64,000 bases of DNA. Source: Agapetus fuscipes (lineage: Eukaryota; Arthropoda; Insecta; Trichoptera; Glossosomatidae). The stretch spans positions 7,998,001-8,062,000 of the forward strand of contig OX637339.1 in the NCBI GenBank assembly GCA_951799405.1. The letters run 5' to 3'. The translations under genes and the position numbers were made by a program. How positions within the stretch are numbered: position 1 is the first letter of the stretch; every line of letters starts with the position of its first letter. The notes beneath the pieces are model-generated. The model made no database searches. It had not been told where the DNA came from and was given only the letters and a program-made list of their open reading frames with translations. Shown here in pieces: positions 31,922-42,459 of this stretch.

Positions 31922-32107
31922 TAATCTATAATCTGTGTGGCAAAAAAAATGTAAGCCCACAACCAGACAAGTTAAAGTATGCGCTGACATATGCTGCATG
32001 TGAACAAACAAAATAAAATCACAAACGGACACACACCCTGAAACTCTCGCCGACTTTCCCTGCAACAGGGGTTAAATTTGTAAATTTAAACATTTGTAAC
32101 AGTATGG
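31922..32107 (-). mobile_element. R1 element, diverged
   Basis: Reverse: AATCTATAATCTGTGTGGC, GCTGCATGTGAAC, GACTTTCCCTGCAACAGGGG, TAACAGTATGGG. Confidence 0.75.
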
Positions 32108-32778
32108 GATTTTTATTCTATAGAAGGAAAACATGTATTTAAAGACTATTAAAGACAGAAAATTGTTTTAATCTTGAAAATATATCAGTGAATGAAAACC
32201 GCTGATTTGTGATACATATCTACATTTTTTTTTTTTTTTGTATGAATAATTCTAGTGATTTCAGAATAAAACTTAACGTAGTATAAGTAATACATGCATT
32301 ACAATATGATAAATTCGAATACCTACAATATACATACATAGTTTTAATATTTTTTAAAGAGAAGAATATCTAATAAATCAAATGATTTTTAACTAATTTC
32401 TGTTTTTTATAAATTTATCTGCGTGAACCGGATTCGTTCGCATGAGAGATTAATTTTAGACCATAGTATAACAGACTATCTTAACTCAAAGTATAAAACA
32501 TTACGCTTCAAGTTAACCAGAATGTTTTATCAAAATTTAATTTACACAAAGACAGCGCCACTAGTGAGCGTTTTAGTTTATGTGATTCATTTTCAACGCT
32601 ACGATAGGAACGGTAAGTTCAATACTTGAAATACTGATAATGTATGAAGTGAGCAGTGGTTCCAAACTAAGGGGCAATCGCTAGGTTTGAGGCAATTAGG
32701 GGGCATATTTAATTCCATCCTATCTGCAAATAGATTCGGTAAGAAATACGAGTAGCAACGGTCGTCGAGACTTCCACC
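32108..32778. other. Unannotated stretch
   Basis: AT-rich, with a T run at about 32226. CAGTGGTTCCAAACTAAGG at 32653 looks like one hAT terminus, but no partner was found. Confidence 0.35.
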
Positions 32779-32955
32779 CCTGGTCTGAAGTCTCATCACT
32801 ACGGTAATTCTTACCTACCGAATATCGGTACTATTTGTAAGAAGACTAATCAGCTGTTCACTTGCGGTTATCTTGGATTGACAGGTCTTCATAATATAAA
32901 TATTACCGATATTCGGTAAGTAAGAATTACCGTGGTGATGAGACTTGTAGCCCAG
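32779..32955. mobile_element. MITE MK, copy 1, ends like the Harbinger element
   Basis: Long imperfect inverted repeats: left AGTCTCATCACTACGGTAAT and TCTTACCTACCGAATATCGG, right (reverse complement) AGTCTCATCACCACGGTAAT and TCTTACTTACCGAATATCGG. The centre has GACAGGTCTTC and CAGCTGTTCACTTGCGG. The outermost bases (CCTGG-CT) also pair. No coding capacity. Confidence 0.85.
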
Positions 32956-33219
32956 GACGACGTGATCTTTCATATTTTTGGATGTAGCGGGGTTCGTTGA
33001 TATCAATAGTGGTCAAGCAGCGAATTTGATGTTATTGTGATAGTGTGTAACATCAAACTAACGTAATTACTACCTTGGTACTTTCGCATCGACCAGAGAC
33101 AACAACAAAAAGTATGGGGATGCAACAAAAATAATTTGAATAACATGTTTGGCAAGGAATATGACCAACTACACATGTACAATAATCTTTGTTTATTTTA
33201 ATGTTATTATTATTACTTA

Positions 33220-33430
33220 ATAGATTTGTGAAGAGGAATGCAATTCCTTAACTTATTTTGCCTGACCAGTTGTCTTCATACGAAAGTAGAGCTTGTGTGT
33301 ATGCATTGGCATCTGTTAAACCAGGGTCGAAGTTATGGTCAAATGGGCCAGAAGTGATTCGAACCCACGTATTCTATTCCAAATACGCTAGTCAATAACA
33401 GTGACTTGACTCCCACGGCCGACTTTATTT
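33220..33430 (-). repeat. tRNA-headed SINE SG, copy 1
   Basis: The minus strand starts at a tRNA-like head (GGCCGTGGGAGTCAAGTCAC, then TGGGTTCGAATCACTTCTGG) and runs into CTTCGACCCTGG. Its far end, GAGGAATGCAATTCC on the plus strand, recurs at 59922. Copy 2 lies at 59920-60145. Confidence 0.65.
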
Positions 33431-34120
33431 TTTCATTTTTTTATATAAGGTAGGTACCTACTGACAATTTCAACGTGGTTGGATAAATCATCGTTAGATG
33501 TGTTTATTTCCAGTATATTCAGCATATACCTAAGGGAAAATAAAAATGAGCCACTCGGTGTTAGTTAGATTCCAGAAAGGGGTGAAAGGCCACAAAAGGT
33601 TGTGAGCCACTGGTAAAGACTATACATAATAATATACTAAGATTTCCTATGAAATAACTCTGGCTTAGTATCAGAAGTATGGGGACCGTAACTGGTTCAT
33701 ACGATCTTAGAACGTAAGGTATAAATATAGAAATACCTGTACGAGGTAGGAGTACAGAAGAACCAAACACTCAGAGGCGGATGTAGGCGAATCTGAAATG
33801 GTGCAGTTTTTTAGTAACCGGCGTTTAATCAATAAAAAAAACACTTAAATATTTCAACCACTGTGTTTTCAGTATAGGTAGATTACAAAGTTCTTATGTG
33901 ATATATAACTTAAAGAAAAACATAATGAAGCTGAAAATTGTACAACTTTCAAATGCGTTATCCTCGAAGGGGTGAGCGGAAGTTATTTATTTTCACAAGT
34001 AAACGAAGCGGCCTTACATCAACCGTTTAACTTGAAGTGGTGGTTTCTCTACTAACGAGTTTTAGCTAAGAATGACAGGGTGAGAGAGAAATCGCCACCT
34101 TAAATAAAAGTAGTAATAAG
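33431..34120. other. Unannotated stretch
   Basis: Near 33575-33614 GGTTGTGAGCCACTG read in reverse (CAGTGGCTCACAACC) resembles a hAT terminus. No element can be assembled. Confidence 0.35.
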
Positions 34121-34150
34121 TGCTGATTCACTGATTTGAGAAATCGTGTT
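34121..34150 (+). repeat. RI repeat, 5' fragment
   Basis: Only TGCTGATTCACTGATTTGAG and AAATCGTG remain, ending at the 3' end of an SB copy that probably truncated it. Confidence 0.6.
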
Positions 34151-34158
34151 CACGTTCA

Positions 34159-34405
34159 CAACGCAAAACGCAACTAAGCTACACATGCGTTATCCCCGAA
34201 GGGGTCGCATGTGGCGCTTCGGGACCTATTTATTTTTACAGTTAAGGGGGCCGGCCTTACGCCAACCACTTCAGTGAAGTGGGGGGTTTCTCAGCTCCCG
34301 GGGGGGCTGGTTCTCATTTCTTGTGAAGGCTGAGTAAACCTTTTTTGAGATCGAACCATTGCTCTCGGCATGGAATGCAAGCATTCTACCAATTGAGCTA
34401 TCGAC
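34159..34405 (-). mobile_element. SINE SB, nearly full length
   Basis: Reverse: AACTAAGCTACACATGCG, ATCCCCGAAGGGGTCGCATG, AGTTAAGGGGGCCGGCC, CTCAGCTCCCGGGGGG, then the head AATTGAGCTATCGACC. It lacks the internal CTGACACCCTTGG-type segment. Directly abuts an SA copy in the same orientation. Confidence 0.85.
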
Positions 34406-34410
34406 CTTTT

Positions 34411-34643
34411 TACGAGCTTGATCGTCGTCGCTACAAAGCGCCAATTCTCAAGCAAGACCCAGTTACTGTAAGGCTGGATGGACCTTTGGTGACCGGTCAT
34501 TGGTATTGGTTTGTGAATTTTTCAACCCAGCGAAGAGCAAATTTGAAAATCTAAACGGTAAATTTTTTGTACTCCGCCGGGAATCGAACCAACAACCTTC
34601 CCATTCAGAGTCCGCAGTGTTACCACTGAGCTACGGACCGGTC
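34411..34643 (-). mobile_element. SINE SA, nearly full length
   Basis: Reverse: ACGAGCTTGATCGTCG, AGCGCCAATTCTCAAGC, CAACCCAGCGAAGAGC, CTCCGCCGGGAATCGAAC and the tRNA-like head ending GCTACGGACCGGTC. The B-box arm (GGTTCGATTCCCGGCGG on the minus strand) is intact. Confidence 0.88.
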
Positions 34644-34689
34644 AATAACAGTTTTTGTTATTAGAAATCAGTTCATTACAACAATAAAA

Positions 34690-34840
34690 TAATAATGTTT
34701 AGCGCGTGTAGAAAGGATAGATGAGAAAAGATTGACGACTGTGCGTGTACATTGAACATGTGAAAGAAAAAGAGGAAAAGGAATTCCGAGAAAAGTAGGC
34801 ACATCGATCATACAAATAGTAAAGAAAACCTGAATCCTTG
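34690..34840 (+). pseudogene. Non-LTR retrotransposon late ORF2 relic
   Basis: ERIDEKRLTTV, a break, then ERKRGKGIPRKVGTSIIQIV. It corresponds to the ERxNExRLTKxVYxxxVxGxRGRGRPRKxWxDxVxEI motif; the closest copy here is 36660-36945. Confidence 0.6.
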
Positions 34841-34914
34841 ATGAACATTTATTTGATTATAAATGATAAGTGTCTAGCGGCTAGCTATATCGATTTATAT
34901 GATAGCCGTATCAC

Positions 34915-35260
34915 CATAGCTGCTGCAAGAGCAGAAAGTCTGAGCAATCTCATATAGAGGAACAAGCATATATAACGCATCTATAAAACCTGTGTGAGAC
35001 CAACCATGACGTACGAGGTGGACACAAGAGCAGACACTTCACGAAAAATCAACCTGTACTCAGAAAACTAAGATGAAACACTTCGTTCCATTGCTATAAA
35101 CACACTCGGAACTCGGAAATCAGAGGCATGTGCGACACGGATGACATCGTCAGAAAGAGTAAGAAGAGGAGACGATTGTGGAGGAACCATGCAGACCGTA
35201 TGAATGAAAGTAAGATAACTCGTATGTACGAGAAATTTCAAATAAGGGGGAATATTAAAG
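34915..35260 (+). pseudogene. Non-LTR retrotransposon ORF2 relic after the RT domain
   Basis: Pieces in order: NASIKPV, RPTMTYEVDTRADTSRK, then EIRGMCDTDDIVRKSKKRRR and LWRNHADRMNESKI. They line up with CVRPxMTYAAETRADT, RxTLRxIxxxTxRxxxRxxxIRxxC, then KxRRRxWRDHVDRM of common arthropod non-LTR elements. Two frame shifts separate the pieces; only 35128-35313 remains open. Confidence 0.75.
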
Positions 35261-35578
35261 AACAGCTGGTCTTCTGTGGGATCGGTGAATCCCAAATAAA
35301 CGATTTCCAGTAACAAGAATAATATTTGACGATTTTGTCATGTATTTTTTTGATCTGGTACTGCATTTATTATCAACGCATAAAGTTAATAATTATATAC
35401 ATGCTGTGGAGAGATTAACACAAAGTATGCAGGCAATTATAGTGCACATCTGCAGCGAGTGCAACTCACTTTTGCTAATGCGCTTTTATATGAGATGCTG
35501 CATTAGATACTGCAGTTTCACTATTAAATCTTACATATAATTACGTACTCATCATCATCATCAATATACAGGCGCGAT

Positions 35579-36066
35579 GGTTCCACGAGAAATCGGTCAC
35601 AGATGGTCAAATCGTCCAAACGACAATTTGGTCTCTCGACAGTTCGTCCACACGACTTTTCGGTCAACAAAATTTGGTCACAGAAAACTGCAATGAATCA
35701 AAACTACAGTTTTTTACTTCTAGGTTGGTATGAGGCAGGCTGACCACCCATACTGTAAAAAATATTTCACAAAAAGTCGGTAAGAGTTTCAGTGTTCATT
35801 GAGATTGGGTTTTTGTGTTGTAAATCCACATGCAGTATGTACGTGTACGTGTCTGCTTGTGGGAATGCAGTTAATATGAATCTTGAATGTAACATATATT
35901 TACAACTTAGATTATTATAGATAGTAGTAATCACAAAGTTTCTTTTGGAGAGCAAGTTTTCTGGCATGGAGCTGTCTGTTTGTCTGCTGAAATGTTTTAA
36001 ACCGAAAATTCTGTAGATGAACTGTCGTGTGATCAAATTGTCCGTGACCAATGTGCCTGTGGAGGA
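35579..36066. mobile_element. MITE MH interrupted by an R1 insertion
   Basis: Left arm: GAAATCGGTCACAGATGG, AGTTCGTCCACACGAC, AATTTGGTCACAG. Right arm: GATGAACTGTCGTGTGATC, AAATTGTCCGTGACC. Together they form the MH inverted repeat also seen at 4620. An R1 copy sits in the middle. Confidence 0.65.
35712..35925 (+). mobile_element. R1 element nested in MITE MH
   Basis: TTTTTACTTCTAGGTTGG to TTTACAACTTAGATTATTA; lacks the CCAATGTCACC block. Confidence 0.82.
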
Positions 36067-36659
36067 GTTTTACGTTTGAGGTGAAAATATTTCAAGAAAA
36101 ACAATCAAAATGAATTTGAAATATATTTGAAAACAAACTTGATAGAAAATCCAAATTTCAATACAATATTATTTATTCCGACTCCACATTCTCGAGGACC
36201 CAAAAAAGAACGAGTAAAAAAGTTCCTCAAATACCAGTACTAATGGAAAATGCATTTTTTCTATGAGAAATTGTTTGTTAAATATTCCGGCCATAGAATT
36301 TGGACGGACCGAGAATGTTTAAACTCGTTTTTTGTCGTCCCAACCACTCGCCTTTGGTGACTCTTTATTTTGTAAGTCCACACAAAGAAATACCACTTCA
36401 ATACATGCATAAAACATTGTATTCATCTCTTTTACTCCTCAAATAAAAAACGCGATGGCATGATAAAATAATCCGGTTGTAACAGGTATTCAGCGCGATG
36501 TTTGGACTTGGTTGCGGTCATTTTTTCATTACTTTTTTTTGTTACAGCATCCGTTTGTTTTGTTAAGGTGTCGAAAAACATTGGTGCACGAAAAGATATT
36601 TTAATTTTTTTTTAACATTAATTTAATTTAAAAAGCAAGTAATTATGTTTTAGACAACT
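36067..36659. other. Unannotated stretch
   Basis: AT-rich with no coding signal. Short GC-richer pieces at 36290-36350 not recognised. Confidence 0.35.
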
Positions 36660-36945
36660 ATAAGGATTCTAGAAAGACCATAAGACTTACAAAGTGTGTA
36701 TACAGAGGAAACGTGAAAGGAAAAAGAGGAAAGGGAAGACCGAGAAAGGTATGGTTGGATCAGATTGCTGAAATTGTGAAAGAACGGAATACACAAAGCG
36801 AATGTAAAAGAAGGAAATGTATGAAAAAGGGGATGGATTGAATGAACTAAAAGATGTATGAAAGGATAAGGAAAAATAGAGGCAAATCATCAGAGGCTCT
36901 GGCCACCAAAATACAAGTACCACAAAATATCGAGTCACATTACCA
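36660..36945 (+). pseudogene. Non-LTR retrotransposon ORF2 C-terminus, relatively young
   Basis: Frame: KCVYRGNVKGKRGKGRPRK, VWLDQIAEIVKERNTQSECK, RRKCMKKGMD, a stop, then KMYERIRKNRGKSSEALA. This is the best-preserved example of the GRPRKxWxDQxxEIxKxR tail in the window, ending like the 28135 and 58060 tips. Confidence 0.75.
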
Positions 36946-37178
36946 AGTTGCTAGGGAAAAGTTAACTAACTAATATGTATTTGATTTTTAATTGCTAAGG
37001 ACCGTAGACGTGTGACGTTTGCTCGCCGAAAGATCGGGAGTCACTATGGACTCGCTTTTCAATATAGGGATGAGAAACTTCTGTTATCCTGCAAATAGCA
37101 CAAAAAAACGCGTCTCCTGATGACTTCGGATACGACTTCAAAGAAATAAATATTATTATGACTTATTTGATTAGCGCT

Positions 37179-37208
37179 GAAGTTACACTATATGTGTAGC
37201 TTAGTTGA
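37179..37208 (+). repeat. SINE SB, 3' terminus only
   Basis: GAAGTTACACTATATGTGTA then GCTTAGTTG. Directly followed by a reverse SA copy. Confidence 0.55.
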
Positions 37209-37209
37209 A

Positions 37210-37447
37210 GTTTGCTGTTTTTGTGTGAAGCACACCTCAATTGCTCTCTACGAGCTTGGTCATTGATGAAGCGAGACCAAGTTTTTGTATTTCCAGTAAA
37301 GCCTTACCGGTCTTTGGTAAAGGCAGGTTAATTTTTCAACCCAGCGAATAGCATATTTGATTTTTTTTTGTGCTCCGCCGGGAATCAAACTCAAAAACTT
37401 CCAATCACGAATCCGAAGCGTTTATGACTTGACTACAGATCGATCCA
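37210..37447 (-). mobile_element. SINE SA, full length, diverged
   Basis: Reverse: GCTGTTTTTGTGTGAAGC at the 3' end, ACGAGCTTGGTC, CAACCCAGCGAATAGC, CTCCGCCGGGAATCAAAC, and a decayed head ACTACAGATCGATCC. Confidence 0.8.
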
Positions 37448-37951
37448 TTTGAAAACCCGTTGCTCTCATCAACGCGTTTCGTTAGATCCTTTTTACTCCT
37501 TCATAAATTTTTAACTGTTGTTGAAAATACCCAGCATGAGCAAATACGGAAAGGAAAATGTTGACCATCCGATGCGCTAAGATCAGATTTAAGACTAATG
37601 GTCCGTAAAAGGCATATTGTAAATACGGCCGACAATGTCAGGCGTGGCCAAGCGACACTAAACACCTCAGGGCCCAACGACCACGTGTGCTCGAAAAATC
37701 AAAAACACATTTCTGCCTCTACATCTTACAGGGTTCACCATTTTCAAAATTTCTTGCAGGAAATTTTTCATAATCTGTTAGACTATGAAATCTGACTAAT
37801 TTTAATATTTATACTTTTGTAGTTCACGTTTTTCCATTATATTAATTTAAAATTGGATTCCTTAAATGGATAAATTCAAGATAACTTCAAGAAAAAAAAC
37901 ACACACATTTGTAAAATGCTGTAAAATCACATCACATTGTCATTTGTCACA
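37448..37951. other. Unannotated stretch
   Basis: The plus frame at 37598-37795 is open but has no recognisable domain. Confidence 0.35.
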
Positions 37952-38130
37952 TGTCGTAGTCTATTGGATAACGCCTGCGTCTTCAGATCAGAAGTTAGCC
38001 AGTTCGAATTCCCCGCTGTGATACTAGACAAATGCTTGGAGTGTGTATTAGGGAGTTTTTTTTAAACCATTCACAACGATTTATCCAGCCTTACATTTCA
38101 CACCAAGAGTTTACTTAAATTTGACGCAGA
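37952..38130 (+). repeat. tRNA-Arg-like SINE or tRNA pseudogene
   Basis: GTCTATTGGATAACGCC, then GTCTTCAGATCAGAAG, then CCAGTTCGAATTCCCC match the A box, anticodon arm and T-arm of an Arg tRNA. The anticodon position reads TCA rather than TCG, and the acceptor ends do not pair, so it is not a working tRNA. About 80 bp downstream ends in ATTTATCCAGCCTTAC, similar to the SA body, suggesting a SINE. Confidence 0.55.
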
Positions 38131-38639
38131 TTTTATTGCAACAACTCAACTCACTGTGAGCTCTTGATGTGTGACATCATGCTAATAGAGCTCGCGCTGT
38201 CAAAGGGTCGACTTTGAATTTAGATTCATTCCTTCATTCGAAGTTTAACCAAGAATCTCTCTTAAATAAGATACAAATGTGCTTTAGCATGGCACCTCTC
38301 CTTGGAATTTATTGATCTGAGGTTACATGAAAGCAATTTTTTACACTCTCGTATAAAAAGCTGTGAAAAGTATGAAGCTCATATTGAATATTTAGGTGTT
38401 TACGACGTCGGCGGTTACTTTTTAGACAAACACTTGTGAAATTTCATTTTATTGCATCGGTAAAATGAAAAAAAAAATGCTTTATGCCTTTTCTATGGAT
38501 GCATGAGAAAGAGGGATAGAGGCTTTCAAAAATTGATTTTCCAAAAAAATAATTTCAAATTGTTAAATGTTTTTAGGCTTTCACGGCCAGATTCAGATGC
38601 TTAAAATTGTTCATCCAGGCTTTGACCGTGGTCCATAGT
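38131..38639. other. Unannotated stretch
   Basis: No gene or family member recognised. Confidence 0.35.
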
Positions 38640-38825
38640 TTCTTTCTTTTTGCTTCCTTTTTTACTTGTTTCATCTTTCTTCAGAAGGGAACAGAGCTCT
38701 GAGGAAGTTACACACAGTGGTAATAACTCACTCAGGAGACAGGATCTTTCCGAAATCACCTCCTGGATCTGCTCAATAAAACTATGTCATCTATTTCACA
38801 AGTTTTTCGTGTGTGGTCGTTACTG
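38640..38825 (-). pseudogene. Non-LTR retrotransposon ORF2 relic
   Basis: Minus strand RKTCEIDDIVLLSRSRR, then FRKDPVS. Same segment as 23935-24200, more decayed. Confidence 0.5.
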
Positions 38826-38994
38826 ATGCGATCTCACGTTCTGCCTGTGATGTTTTTTTTAAATGAATTAAAGAAAATTACAGCGAATGTCAATAGGAAA
38901 ATAAAGTAACTAAATAACATGCTTTTCAGTCATTTCACAGATTTTTTATAGAGCTGGCACAAAAAAAACCAAGAAGGAAATCGAGAAAATGAAA

Positions 38995-39272
38995 ACATTG
39001 TCCCCGAAGTGATCGCATATGGAATGTGGATCCTATTTGGTTTCACAGGTAAAAGAGCTGCTCTTAGGCCAACCGCTTTACTTAAAGTTGGTATTTTCAG
39101 GCCCCTAGGGAGCTGGTTCTTATTTATTATGAAGGCCTAGTAAAGATTGCTGATATTTTTGTGTTGGGTTTGAAATAAAGACCAAAACGGGAAACCATTT
39201 CTAGCACTCTTGGTAAAAATCGAACCCTTACCGTCTGGCATTGAACGCATGCATTCTACCAACTAAATTATC
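38995..39272 (-). mobile_element. SINE SB, diverged
   Basis: Reverse: ACATTGTCCCCGAAGTGATC, GCCAACCGCTTTAC, GGGAGCTGGTTCTTATT, GACCAAAACGGGAAACC, TAGCACTCTTGG, then the head with ATTCTACCAACTAAATTATC. Confidence 0.78.
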
Positions 39273-40204
39273 AAACGGACTAAGCTGGAAGGCTGAATAA
39301 ACCTTTGAGACCGGTTTTTTTAAAGGTGTCTGATTTTTTCACCTCAGCGCGCAGCGCTGGGAATCGAATCTACTACCTTATGATTGCAAAGTCTGAAACA
39401 TTCCCTACTAGATTATGACTGTTCATATCCCACCATTTCAACCATCTAACTAACCTCACACTTTTATATTTCATCTCTTTCTAACTCATTAGCATCCAGG
39501 TGATAAAATCCTTCCTCTCCTTCTCCTTCAAATCGACATCCCATCTCTTTCCGACACACATCTTTTCATACAAACCACCATCAAGCCATCTCGCTCGCAC
39601 TCGTATAATTGAATGCCAGAATCCCAAGTATAAGAAGTTATATTTAATTTGGACCATAGCCATTTTACAAAAAAATATATTGAAATTTAAACAGATCCTC
39701 TGGTGAGTTTTTTGATATCCATACATTTTTATGGTAGAGTTTCTCACGTAAAGTTTTTTACTTGGGGTTCAGAACCCATTAGTGAGAAGATTTTGTTACT
39801 AAGTTTTTTTTCTCTTCCTATAAAATACAGTGGTTGTAAATGTGTTGCCAGTTCCATAAAATGAGCTTTAAAATGTTTTTTTCGTGTTTGTATTTTAGGA
39901 TCTAATAAGCCGTATTGTTTAATGGATTTTTTTTTTCTTTTGATTATGTTTTTAATAAGAACATGTACCTGTTTTTTTCTGGGGCACTATTTTTTTTTAC
40001 AGGTAAAGAGGCCAGACTTTATTGATTAAGGGTCAATGGACTGTAAGGGACAATGCACATGAATTGACATAGTCAAAAATGTTACATCTCACGGCCTAGT
40101 GAGATCCATCCATCTCCTAGGGAAAAGGCAAACAATTAGTATTTGTTTTTTGGTTAATAACGATGGTAAGCAACTTTAAAACCTTGAAATTAGAGGAAAA
40201 AAGT
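39273..40204. other. Unannotated stretch, including a two-strand open region
   Basis: Near 39300-39420 there may be a decayed SA head (GGAATCGAATCTACTACC). At 39481-39747 the minus frame reads RARWLDGGLYEKMCVGKRWD and the plus frame is also open; no domain is recognised on either. Confidence 0.35.
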
Positions 40205-40432
40205 AGACCGGTCTGTTAACTAGGGATTAAGGCTACGGACTCGTATTCCAGAGGTACGAGGGTATACGGGAATACGGACTCGTTCCCGGCGGAGCACAAT
40301 TTGTTTTATGCACCAAAGGTTCATCCAGCCTTACAAAAAATAGGTCTTGCTTGAGAATTGGTGCATTTGTAGCGACAAACAAGTTCGCAGAGGGCTCTTG
40401 AGGTGTGATTCACACAAACCAGCGCTCACCGA
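40205..40432 (+). mobile_element. SINE SA with a duplicated head segment
   Basis: Head GACCGGTCTG is followed by ACGGACTCG twice (near 40234 and 40275), separated by GTACGAGGGTATACGGG. Then CCCGGCGGAGCAC, GGTTCATCCAGCCTTAC, TTGCTTGAGAATTGG and GAGGTGTGATTCACACA. The head rearrangement probably disables its promoter. Confidence 0.8.
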
Positions 40433-40434
40433 TC

Positions 40435-40610
40435 TGGTGGTGCACAATAGAATATTGTTACTGACTCTAATGTATGGAAGTGAGAAAGCGAACTAAGCAA
40501 AGTATGTTCCGGACTTCGCTATATAAGAAGAACGACTGGTGAGACTCTGAATGAAAGGGTCCTCAAGGACTGAGTTATGAATGAGTGCGATAAAAAACTA
40601 ATTTATAACA
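40435..40610 (+). pseudogene. Non-LTR retrotransposon ORF2 relic
   Basis: Contains LLLTLMYGSE and, in another frame, TGETLNERVLKD, matching the LxPTLLYGSExW and (R/K)xRNExI(R/K)EL segments. Strongly decayed. Confidence 0.45.
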
Positions 40611-40798
40611 CTAAAAAATCACGTTTGAAACCCAAAAGCCTGAGCCGTCAACATTACAGATAAAACAGACATTTTTTTTGGTCCTTCTTTCATTTGTTAA
40701 AACTATTATCAGTACCTACCTATCTTCATTCATTAACTTAAATATTTAATAAGCTTTCCGTTACTAAAACCTTACTGTTAGAAGATGACCAGTCCAAT

Positions 40799-41292
40799 GT
40801 AATCTAAGCTGCAAAGATATGTAACATTAAGGAGTCACATTATACCTATGCATTATCACAAGCAGATACGTATAAGTCCGCGCTTGCACATGCCGCATGT
40901 GAACCTATGACATAAAAACCCAAATCTCAAATTAATGTACAGTCCAGTGGCGATGGGTGCCATACAACTCGATTCCCATCGGCTTCCCTTTTAAAATGAG
41001 GCAACAAAGTAGTTAAAAAATATAGTAGCACAAAGTAAAAAAATACGTTTAAAACTAAAGAAACAATACGTATGTTTTCCCCATTGAAACCATGCAGTCT
41101 ACTTTATTATCATTTTTGCTTCATTTTAATAGGGAAACCGATGGGAATCGAGTTGTATGGCACCCTTCGCCACTGATTTGTACCCCCTGCAACTCTTGCC
41201 GACTTTCCCTGAAACAGGGTTGACATTGGCAAAGTGAACCATTTTCTACAGCATGGGTGGTCAGCCGCATACAAGCCTTTATGTTAAGGAAC
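40799..41292 (-). mobile_element. R1 element split by a MITE
   Basis: Reverse tail GTAATCTAAGCTGCAAAG to TCTCAAATTAATGTAC, then a 231-bp MITE, then CCCTGCAACTCTTGCCG to GTCAGCCGCATACAAGCC. The R1 halves are otherwise continuous. Confidence 0.88.
40945..41175. mobile_element. MITE with 44-bp terminal inverted repeats
   Basis: Left end CAGTGGCGATGGGTGCCATA; right end reverse complement CAGTGGCGAAGGGTGCCATA. Both continue through CAACTCGATTCCCATCGG. No ORF. CAGTGGCG-type ends suggest a hAT-related source. The flanks share TGTAC, but a clean 8-bp duplication is not visible. Confidence 0.88.
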
Positions 41293-41336
41293 GTACACAA
41301 TAAATAACATTTTTACGCCTTTCGTTATGGTAGGTA

Positions 41337-41449
41337 CCTTTATGAATTTTTCAACGCAGCGAAGAGAATGGAAAAAAATGTTCTAGTTCAAGAATCGAAC
41401 CCACAACCTTCCAGTTACAAATCTGTACCGTTAAACAGTAGAATGCGGG
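41337..41449 (-). repeat. SINE SA, 5' half
   Basis: Reverse: CAACGCAGCGAAGAG, AGAATCGAACCCACAACC, then a decayed anticodon-arm region. Confidence 0.65.
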
Positions 41450-41798
41450 GCAGTCTAAAAACTATCATCGGATTTCACTGAATTTCCATTACAAAACGAC
41501 ATAAAGCAACGCTAATTCCACATCGGTATCTCTTATTCCATCTCAGATATAATTCCCCACAGTGGATGTCGGCACGATGACGTAATGACAGGGCAGCTAT
41601 ACAACGACGCCCCTCCAGGGGTGTCCAAGCACCATCCATGGTCATTACGGCTCACAACTGCCATTATGTGAAATGCACTGATTCCATTCGCATTGCAAAT
41701 GACAGAAATTGCATTTTATTTTTATGATATCGTTTTAATTAATGTGTACCTACTTCTTGTGATTTTTTTTCAATAATTCAGAATTGGATCCCTCGAAT

Positions 41799-41886
41799 TT
41801 TAGATTGTTATGAGACTGACTATCCATACTGTAAGAATAGCTACATTTATGCCACTGTCACCCCTATTTCAGCGAAGGCAGTTCTC
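41799..41886 (+). repeat. R1 element, 5' part
   Basis: TTTAGATTGTTATGAGACTG, CTATCCATACTGTAAG, TGTCACCCCTATTTCAGC; truncated. Confidence 0.7.
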
Positions 41887-41947
41887 CAAACGGCTCTGAT
41901 GCTCCATGTTTTTTTTATGGATGTTATCATTTTAATGGATTTTCCTG

Positions 41948-42168
41948 CTGCCCACCCACCCATACTGTAAAATTGGTTCACTTTGCCAATTTCACCGCTA
42001 TTTGACGGAAGGTCGTCAAAACTTGCAAGATTTGGGGTTTGGATTTTAATTTGTAAGTACCTACACATGCAGCATTTGTAAGCGCGAATTTATTCGTGTC
42101 TGTTTGTGGGCATGCATTTAATACGAGTTTTAAAAATGTGAATATTATGTATCTTTGTAACTTTGATT
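41948..42168 (+). mobile_element. R1 element, nearly full length
   Basis: CCACCCATACTGTAAAATTG to TATCTTTGTAACTTTGATT; lacks about 30 bp at the 5' end. Confidence 0.8.
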
Positions 42169-42220
42169 AAAAAATATGTATGTTAATTGATCGTTTAAAT
42201 AAAAATAAATATCAGCGTGA

Positions 42221-42445
42221 TTTATTTGGTAAGTGCTGTTTTCGTATAAAAATACCTCAAGAGCTCTCTGCAAGCTTCGTCGTCATTAGAAAGCGTCAAT
42301 TTTCAAGCAAGGCTCGATGGACCATTGGTGACCGGTAAAAACATCTGAATTTCTCAACCCAGCAAAGAGTACCTTTGAAAATAAAGAATATGTTAGGACT
42401 TGGCTCGAACCCACAACCTTCCAATTTCGAGTCCGCCAGTCCACC
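42221..42445 (-). mobile_element. SINE SA, nearly full length
   Basis: Reverse: TTTGGTAAGTGCTGTTTTCG, AAAGCGTCAATTTTCAAGC, CAACCCAGCAAAGAG, GGCTCGAACCCACAACC, and a head cut at GAGTCCGCCAGTCC. Followed within about 15 bp by an SB copy in the same orientation. Confidence 0.78.
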
Positions 42446-42459
42446 CAACGGAAAGAATG

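Noticed and set aside
32653..33614. A hAT element bounded by CAGTGGTTCC at 32653 and GAGCCACTG at 33614
   Set aside because: The two ends differ after the first bases, the flanks show no 8-bp duplication, and nothing between encodes a transposase.
39481..39747. A gene in the region open on both strands
   Set aside because: Neither strand shows a domain, splice sites or a repeat match. Dual openness in a C-rich/G-poor stretch is expected by composition.
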